From JAIEPT01 sp038217425 (GTDB lineage: Bacteria > Planctomycetota > Planctomycetia > Gemmatales > Gemmataceae): a stretch of 54,220 nucleotides of DNA. Under the pieces are notes generated by a model. The model searched no databases, was not told the origin of the DNA, and saw nothing but the letters and a program-made list of their open reading frames with translations. Location of the stretch: NCBI GenBank assembly GCA_038217425.1, contig JBBQPM010000020.1:1-54220 (forward strand). Reading direction: 5' to 3'. Each line of letters opens with the position of its first letter. Within the stretch, counting starts at the first letter, position 1. Both the position numbers and the translations under genes were made by a program. Below, piece after piece: positions 49,275 to 54,220 of the stretch.

Positions 49275-50233
49275 CCGGGGGAACCGGCTTTCTGGGTCGG
49301 CGCCTGGTGCGGGCGCTGCAAGTACAGGGCCACGCCGTCCGCGTGTTGGGGCGCAACCCCACGACGTGCGCCGAGCTTCGCGCCGCCGGCGCCGAGGTCG
49401 TGCGTGCCGATCTGAGCGACGTCGGCGCCGTGCAGGGGGCGTGTGCCGGGCAGGACGCGGTCTTTCACGTCGCGGCCTTGTCGGCGCCGTGGGGCCGGCG
49501 CGACGATTTCTGGCGCGCCAACGTCGCCGGCACGCAGCACGTCCTTGCCGGCTGTCAGGCGCAGCGCGTGGGCCGGTTCGTGCACGTCTCCTCGCCCAGC
49601 GTGACCTTCGACGGCGGCGATCACGTGCTGGGGACGGAGTCGGCGCCGTATCCGAAACGATTCTTATGCAACTATTCGGAGACGAAGAAGTTGGCGGAGG
49701 ATCTCGTGCAGACGGCGCAACGGCAAGGATTGGCGACCACGATCCTTCGGCCCAAGGCGATGTTCGGCCCCGGCGATACCGCGCTGTTACCGCGCCTGCT
49801 CAAGGTCGCCCGTCTGGGTCGGTTGCCGCAGATCGGCGCCGGCGTCAATTTGGTCGATCTGACGTATGTCGACAACGTCGTGCATGCCCTCGTCCTCGCT
49901 GTTCATGCGCCGGCGGCCGTCGGCAAGATCTACACCGTCACTAACGACGAACACGTCCCCCTCTGGAATCTCATTCGACAGATATTGCACCGGCTCGGCA
50001 TCCCCGCGAATCTCAGACGTCTGCCCTATCGCCTCGCTTACGGCATGGCGCTGCTGATGGAGCTGCGGGCGAAAATCCTTGGCGGCGAACCGCTCCTCAC
50101 GCGCTACACGACGGCGATCCTGGCGCGCACGCAGACGTACGACATCGCCGCCGCGCGCCGGGATCTCGGATACGCGCCGATCGTTTCCGTCGCCGAGGGC
50201 ATCGAACGAACGTTGGCCGAGCTACCGACATGA
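49259..50233 (+). CDS. NAD(P)-dependent 3beta-HSD / epimerase-type reductase (OleD-like)
   Basis: 324-residue extended short-chain dehydrogenase. The start at 49259 gives MRILVTGGTGFLGRRLV, the Rossmann GxxGxxG; the longer frame from 49169 is antisense-free but overlaps the ligase gene by over 100 bases. Catalytic Tyr139 and Lys143 lie in NYSETKK, and ATILRPKAMFGPGD and VDLTYVDNVVHAL are typical of the 3beta-hydroxysteroid dehydrogenase/OleD group, which reduce beta-keto acids or sterol-like ketones. Overlap with the ligase gene is 16 bases and with the next gene four bases (ATGA), so translation is coupled. In the Ole pathway the corresponding enzyme reduces a beta-keto acid before beta-lactone formation; a similar step here is inference. 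Confidence 0.87.
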   Translation: MRILVTGGTGFLGRRLVRALQVQGHAVRVLGRNPTTCAELRAAGAEVVRADLSDVGAVQGACAGQDAVFHVAALSAPWGRRDDFWRANVAGTQHVLAGCQAQRVGRFVHVSSPSVTFDGGDHVLGTESAPYPKRFLCNYSETKKLAEDLVQTAQRQGLATTILRPKAMFGPGDTALLPRLLKVARLGRLPQIGAGVNLVDLTYVDNVVHALVLAVHAPAAVGKIYTVTNDEHVPLWNLIRQILHRLGIPANLRRLPYRLAYGMALLMELRAKILGGEPLLTRYTTAILARTQTYDIAAARRDLGYAPIVSVAEGIERTLAELPT

Positions 50234-51060
50234 ACCTCCTTCGCTATCACGTCCTGGACACCGGTTATTGCCTGGCGAGCGAGCATCACCTGATCCGTAC
50301 CGGGACGCGGCGAACGGTGCACTGCCATTCGATCGTCGCAATCCTGGAGCATCCGCAGCACGGTTGGTTTCTGTGGGACACGGGCTACGCGCCGCGGATG
50401 CTGGAGGCGACGCGCTGGCTGCCGTTTCGGCTCTACCGCTGGGCGACGCCGCTCCGCCTGGATCCGAAACTTGCCGTCGTCGCGCAGCTTGCGCGGTTCG
50501 GGCTGACGCCCGCCGATATTCGCAGCGTGATCGTGTCGCATTTTCACGCCGACCATCTGTGCGGCCTGCGCGACTTTCCGCAGGCGCGATTCGTGGCGAC
50601 GAAGTCGGCAGTCGACGATGTCGCCAGGCGGCGTGGTTGGAGCGCGCTACGGCGCGGCTTGATTCCGTCGCTCTTGCCCGAGGATTTCGCCGAGCGTTTG
50701 ACGCTGCTGCCCGACTTTATCGGCGCGCCGCTCGGCGCCCTGGGGCCGACGCACGATTTCTTCGGCGACGGCTCGGTCCGCTTTGTCATGCTGCCGGGCC
50801 ATGCGCACGGCCAGGTCGGCATGTTGGTTCAGACAGACGACGGTCCGCTTTTTTTCGTCGCCGACGGGGCCTGGATGAGCCGGGCGATTCGCGAGAACGC
50901 CCCGCCGCACTGGCTGACGCATCTGATCGTCGACGACGCCGGCGCGATGCAGCAGACGCTGACGCAGTTGCACGAATTCGCCCGCGCTCATCCCGAGGTG
51001 ACGATGATTCCGACGCACTGTCCGGAGATGTTTGCGCGCTTCGTCGACCCCGTGTCGTGA
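50230..51060 (+). CDS. Metallo-beta-lactamase-fold hydrolase
   Basis: 276-residue MBL-fold enzyme with the metal-binding motif SHFHADH (His104, His106, Asp108, His109), further ligands in MLPGHAHGQVG (His) and FVADGA (Asp), and the C-terminal MIPTHCPE (His). This looks like the lactonase/N-acyl homoserine lactonase-like branch of the superfamily (SIVAILEHPQHGWFLWDTGYA, the DTG strand). It starts four bases inside the reductase gene. Its role could be hydrolysis of a lactone or thioester made by the neighbouring enzymes. It ends seven bases before the stop of the convergent ketosynthase gene. Confidence 0.9.
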   Translation: MNLLRYHVLDTGYCLASEHHLIRTGTRRTVHCHSIVAILEHPQHGWFLWDTGYAPRMLEATRWLPFRLYRWATPLRLDPKLAVVAQLARFGLTPADIRSVIVSHFHADHLCGLRDFPQARFVATKSAVDDVARRRGWSALRRGLIPSLLPEDFAERLTLLPDFIGAPLGALGPTHDFFGDGSVRFVMLPGHAHGQVGMLVQTDDGPLFFVADGAWMSRAIRENAPPHWLTHLIVDDAGAMQQTLTQLHEFARAHPEVTMIPTHCPEMFARFVDPVS

Positions 51061-51067
51061 GCGGGTT

Positions 51068-52054
51068 TCACAGGCGGAAGACCAGCCCCGCTTGGGCGTA
51101 GCCGGCCGAGGTTCCCAGCAGAAGAACCGTGTCGCCGACGTTGACCAGGCGTTCTCCGCGGCACAGGTGCAGCACTGCGGGGATGCCGGCGGCGACGAGA
51201 TTGCCCATCTCGGCGCTGCGATCGTGAAAACGCTCGGCGTGAAACCCGAGCAGTCGCCGTACCAGGGCGAGCGCCTTGGGGGCGGCCTGGTGCGGGATGA
51301 CGTGCATATCCTCGGCCGACGTTCCGGCGTCGCTCAGGAGTGCCTGCGTCATCACAGGAAGATGTTTGTAGGCGGCGCGGAGGAGCTGCGAGCCATCCAT
51401 GTGGAAACGAAACTGCGCTTCGGTCTCGGGCGAGAAGCGATTGGGCGGCACGCGATGCCCGCCGGCCGGGATCTGGCAGGCATCCAGATATTGCCCGAAG
51501 GTTTCGTGGGCGAAGAAGAACGTTGGGCTCGGCGCGGCGCGGCGCACGAGGACCGCTGCGGCGCCGTCGCCCATCAGGCAGGCGCTTTCGGGCTGGTTCC
51601 AGTCGACGCCCATGAGGGGAGCCTCGGCACAGACGATCAGAATGTTTCGGTACGCTCCGGAGGCAAGCAGCGCATTGGCGACGTGCAGGGCCAGAATGAA
51701 ACCGAGGCACGTGCCCTGCACGTCCATGCACGCAATGCCGTGCGCCGCGGCGCCGACCCAACTTTGCAAAACCGCGGCATTGCACGGGATCGGCTGATGC
51801 CGAGTGGTGCTCGCGTCCAGGAGCAGATCGACGTCGCTCCAGGAGGCATCGGCGTCCTGGAGCGCGGCGGACATCGCGGCCTGGGCCATGCTCGCCAACG
51901 TTTCCGGACCGGAGCATTCGTGGCGCTTCAGCACGCCAGTATGGGCTCGCGTCCAACCCGATTCCAGGCCGGCGCGGCCATCGACGTCCTCGGCTGACAG
52001 GGCCTGCCGGGGGAGATAGAGCCCGCTCCCGGCGATCGTGAAGTGTTGCCACAT
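51068..52054 (-). CDS. 3-oxoacyl-ACP synthase III-family condensing enzyme
   Basis: 328-residue thiolase-fold condensing enzyme of the FabH/KAS III type. The triad is Cys116 (DVQGTCLGFILAL), His255 (VIPHQAAPKAL) and Asn285 (EMGNLVAAGIP). ATG at 52054 (WQHFTIAGSGLYLPRQAL) is chosen; a GTG 13 codons upstream is less likely. No clear ribosome binding site is seen. It differs from housekeeping FabH around the Cys (TCLGF) and in the substrate-facing loops, so it probably uses a special starter and extender, possibly the product of the neighbouring ligase. It is the only minus-strand gene of the locus, convergent with the MBL gene and divergent from the Rieske gene. Confidence 0.88.
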   Translation of the reverse strand: MWQHFTIAGSGLYLPRQALSAEDVDGRAGLESGWTRAHTGVLKRHECSGPETLASMAQAAMSAALQDADASWSDVDLLLDASTTRHQPIPCNAAVLQSWVGAAAHGIACMDVQGTCLGFILALHVANALLASGAYRNILIVCAEAPLMGVDWNQPESACLMGDGAAAVLVRRAAPSPTFFFAHETFGQYLDACQIPAGGHRVPPNRFSPETEAQFRFHMDGSQLLRAAYKHLPVMTQALLSDAGTSAEDMHVIPHQAAPKALALVRRLLGFHAERFHDRSAEMGNLVAAGIPAVLHLCRGERLVNVGDTVLLLGTSAGYAQAGLVFRL

Positions 52055-52116
52055 GGTGGTGCATATCTTATGTTCAGCGGGGTTCGCCTTCACCTTGGCC
52101 GGGGGTTCGCGTCCTT

Positions 52117-53115
52117 ATGTCCGAACTGAACGCCCTTCCCCAGCACTGGTACGCGGCATGTCGTTCGCGCGACATCGGCAGGAATCCGGTTGCGTGCACG
52201 CTCTGGGGAAAACATATCGTTCTCTTCCGCGATGCCGACGGCGTGCTCAGCGCGCTGCTGGATCGCTGTCCACACCGCAACGTGCCACTGTCGCAAGGAA
52301 CGATTCGCAACGGCCGGCTCGCGTGCCCCTACCACGGCTGGGAGTTTGACCGCATTGGCGAATGCCAGGCGGTCCCCGGACTGTGCGGCCCGGCGGCACA
52401 TGCGTCGCGGCAGGTCGCCAGTTTCCCGGCGGCGGAACAAGACGGCCTGGCGTGGGTCTGCCTCGCGCCGCCGGAGACGAAGGCGCCCCCTCGGATCGAG
52501 GTCGCAGGCGCGGTGATGCTCGCGCACGAGTTCACGCTCCAGGCGAGTCTGTTCGACGGCATTGAGAACTTTCTCGACGCCACGCATACGCATTTCGTCC
52601 ACGCCGGGCTGGTGCGTACTGAGAGCGCACGCCGGGTCGTGCAGACGATCGTGCGACGCGGGCCGGGTTGGGCCCAGGCGGAATATCTGGAGGAGAAGCA
52701 GTCGGGGTGGATCGCACGGCTGTTCGGGGCCGGGATCACGCGATCGGTGGGGCGTTTCGTGTTGCCTTCAACCGTGCAGCTCGAATACTGGGCGGGGACG
52801 AACCTGAAGTTGCTGATCACGCTCTACTTCACGCCGCGGACGCCCAGCGAGCAGCACGTCTTCGCAGTGGTCGCTGCGCGGGTCGGCGTGCTACCGGGCT
52901 GGCTGGTCAAGTGGCCGTTCGTGTGGATGCTGAGACGGGCGGTGCGGCAAGATCAGCGCATCCTCGCGCTGCAGTCGGCGAACTTGCGCCGCTTCGGCGG
53001 GCCTCGCTACGTCTCGACGGAACTCGACGTGCTGCGTCCGCACATTTCGGCCCTGCTCGGCGGCGCGACGTTTGCCGAGAGCGAGGCGCCCCGGCACATC
53101 ACGATGAGGTTGTGA
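52117..53115 (+). CDS. Rieske [2Fe-2S] oxygenase, alpha subunit-like
   Basis: 332-residue non-heme iron oxygenase. The N-terminal Rieske domain has CPHRN and CPYHGW, the Cys/His ligands of the cluster. The catalytic domain carries the mononuclear iron motif in IENFLDATHTHFVHAG (Asp-x2-His-x4-His type). The size matches the single-component family (chlorophyllide a oxygenase, pheophorbide a oxygenase, vanillate demethylase-like) rather than the two-subunit dioxygenases. A reductase partner is not in the window. Divergent from the ketosynthase gene with about 60 bases between starts, so a shared promoter region is likely. It may hydroxylate, demethylate or desaturate the locus product. Confidence 0.9.
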   Translation: MSELNALPQHWYAACRSRDIGRNPVACTLWGKHIVLFRDADGVLSALLDRCPHRNVPLSQGTIRNGRLACPYHGWEFDRIGECQAVPGLCGPAAHASRQVASFPAAEQDGLAWVCLAPPETKAPPRIEVAGAVMLAHEFTLQASLFDGIENFLDATHTHFVHAGLVRTESARRVVQTIVRRGPGWAQAEYLEEKQSGWIARLFGAGITRSVGRFVLPSTVQLEYWAGTNLKLLITLYFTPRTPSEQHVFAVVAARVGVLPGWLVKWPFVWMLRRAVRQDQRILALQSANLRRFGGPRYVSTELDVLRPHISALLGGATFAESEAPRHITMRL

Positions 53116-53126
53116 CGAGTTTCCAG

Positions 53127-53738
53127 CTACTCGGCGGCGACGACGTCCGCGAAGAACCATCCGAAGACAGCGCCGCACAGCGCGCAAAAGAACGACACGC
53201 CCAGAATGATCGCGATGTGGTCCTTGTGCGGCCCCCAGATGCGCGACAGATACACAAGCAATCCCAGCCCGACGCCGATGAAAAGCACCGTCGCGCCGAC
53301 CGAGGCATGAAACTTGACCGAGGTCCGCACCTCGTCCGGGAAGAAATTGGAACGTAGCAGCCGAAAGAGGATCAAGCCAACGATCAGACCGCTCGCAAGA
53401 ACGCCGACCACGAGGTAGAAGAACGCGTTTTGAAAGTGGACCGGCCCCAGAATGGCGGCGAGCAGGACCATGAGCGCCAGGACGCCGACGACGAAGAACC
53501 CAGCCACGGAGTAGCTCGCCGACCGCGTCCGTCGTTGCTGCACGGCGAGGGTATGCCGAACGCGATCGCCCGGAGAATCGAGTTCGAGGGGCGGAAACTC
53601 TTGCGGCGCCGGTGCGGGAGGCGCCAACGTCTTGGGCGCCGAGAAGACGCGCTTGCACGAGGGACAGCGAATCGACGCCCCCGCCAGATGGTCCGGGATG
53701 TTGAGGACGGTGTGACAGCCGGGACACGGCAGATTCAT
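53127..53738 (-). CDS. Membrane protein with N-terminal zinc ribbon
   Basis: 203 residues; function unknown. ATG at 53738 gives an immediate zinc ribbon (LPCPGCHTVLNIP ... IRCPSCKRVFSAP), the common planctomycete CxxC-CxxC type; the frame to 53861 adds 41 residues without support. A Pro-rich linker follows (APPAPAPQEFPPLE), then about four membrane spans (GFFVVGVLALMVLLAAILGP, FFYLVVGVLASGLIVGLILF, VGATVLFIGVGLGLLVYL, IAIILGVSFFCALCGAVFGW). The cysteine pairs would face the cytoplasm. The gene is convergent with the Rieske gene, 11 bases apart. Confidence 0.75.
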   Translation of the reverse strand: MNLPCPGCHTVLNIPDHLAGASIRCPSCKRVFSAPKTLAPPAPAPQEFPPLELDSPGDRVRHTLAVQQRRTRSASYSVAGFFVVGVLALMVLLAAILGPVHFQNAFFYLVVGVLASGLIVGLILFRLLRSNFFPDEVRTSVKFHASVGATVLFIGVGLGLLVYLSRIWGPHKDHIAIILGVSFFCALCGAVFGWFFADVVAAE

Positions 53739-53887
53739 CGTTTCCAACCCCGGGCGGTGCGCAAGAATGTGAACATAGGGGCAGTTTACGACGCGGCAGC
53801 ACCAGAGGGTAGGCGAAAGCGTTTGCGGCGCGGCCGGCGTCCGTTTACAATTTGTCTTCACTCACATTTCTTCCGGAGGCGCCCGCC

Positions 53888-54220
53888 ATGAAGATCGCTC
53901 TGTTCGCATTTCTTACCGCGGTCTATTTGCAAGACACGGGAAACCGCGAAATCTATTCCTCCAAGGGAATGAAGATCGCCGTCAATTTCTATCCCGAAGG
54001 CAGAAGCCAAACACTTCAGTGCCTGGGTATTTTGTACGGCAGTCAGATCAGCGCGAACGACGTTCCACATCCCAAGTGGGGCGATCCCCGGCGCTGGCCC
54101 ACCTTGTACCAGAACCGCAACGGCCCGCTCGGACACTGGATGAATAGGCTCGACGCCCTCCCCGCCACGGACAAGGACCATCCCGGCGACCTCCGCTTCC
54201 CCGCGGCGCTGATCGCATCG
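53888..54220 (+). CDS. Exported protein of unknown function, 3'-truncated by window edge
   Basis: A frame with ATG at 53888 is open to the end of the window (111 codons). CCGGAGG lies eight bases upstream, a good ribosome binding site, and residues 1-16 (MKIALFAFLTAVYLQD) look like a short leader or the first strand. The visible part, for example YSSKGMKIAVNFYPEGRSQ, WGDPRRWPTLYQ and NGPLGHWMNRL, has no recognised domain. The gene is divergent from the zinc-ribbon membrane protein. The end of the protein is outside the window. Confidence 0.65.
   Translation, partial: MKIALFAFLTAVYLQDTGNREIYSSKGMKIAVNFYPEGRSQTLQCLGILYGSQISANDVPHPKWGDPRRWPTLYQNRNGPLGHWMNRLDALPATDKDHPGDLRFPAALIAS

Noticed and set aside
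51032..51997. Plus-strand open frame of 321 codons opposite the ketosynthase gene
   Set aside because: It is antisense to a gene with intact Cys-His-Asn triad.
1..54220. Search for CRISPR arrays, tRNA, rRNA and reverse transcriptase genes
   Set aside because: No regularly spaced direct repeats, no cloverleaf-type T-loop sequences in intergenic spaces, and no reverse-transcriptase motif were seen by eye.

Overview
The window looks like chromosomal DNA from a planctomycete, most likely a Gemmata-type (Gemmatales) bacterium. This is inference from gene content and style: GC-rich coding sequence, two DUF1501 proteins with Tat-type leaders, a type I arylsulfatase, an ECF sigma factor beside a zinc-finger receptor kinase, a giant kinase/STAND ATPase/formylglycine-synthase-like fusion, a PQQ-type beta-propeller protein, and palindromic intergenic repeats. 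No rRNA, tRNA, CRISPR array, transposase or phage gene was seen.

Layout. 1-10 kb: the end of a Gfo/Idh/MocA oxidoreductase, a frameshifted PD-(D/E)XK (DUF2887/Rpn-type) gene, pheS, an alpha-oxoamine synthase, a secreted cysteine hydrolase with an extra C-terminal domain, a secreted CocE-type hydrolase, a class C beta-lactamase-like hydrolase and aroE. 10-17 kb is a signalling island: ECF sigma factor plus anti-sigma-like zinc-finger kinase on the minus strand, and divergently a 1511-residue protein (zinc ribbon, Ser/Thr kinase, nSTAND ATPase, membrane segment, helical repeats, C-type-lectin/FGE domain). 17-23 kb: a bulb-lectin/class 3 lipase fusion, a decayed gene remnant, and the two-gene NHEJ operon ligD-ku. 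23-33 kb: an NCS1 nucleobase permease, a double beta-propeller sialidase-like protein, a membrane protein, and a four-gene minus-strand run (TIM-barrel isomerase, short DUF1501, TrmJ-like RNA methylase, double alpha/beta hydrolase).

33-47 kb: a coiled-coil protein, secreted and membrane proteins of unknown role, an AI-2E-family exporter, a truncated and twice-frameshifted OprB porin pseudogene, an HdeD-like protein, an orphan RND adaptor, a large PQQ-repeat protein, DUF1501, arylsulfatase and purF. Five unrelated palindromic repeats sit at gene borders between 30.3 and 45.8 kb, one of them supplying the stop codon of the RNA methylase gene.

47.9-53.1 kb is the most interesting metabolic locus: an F390-synthetase/phenylacetate-CoA-ligase-like enzyme, an NAD-dependent 3beta-HSD-type reductase and a metallo-beta-lactamase-fold hydrolase overlap on the plus strand, followed by a ketoacyl synthase III on the minus strand and a Rieske oxygenase divergent from it. 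Together they could activate, condense, reduce, hydrolyse and oxygenate an acyl or aryl substrate. The enzyme set recalls olefin/beta-lactone (Ole) logic but is not that pathway, and I do not recognise the product. The window closes with a zinc-ribbon membrane protein and the start of an unknown exported protein that is cut by the window edge.
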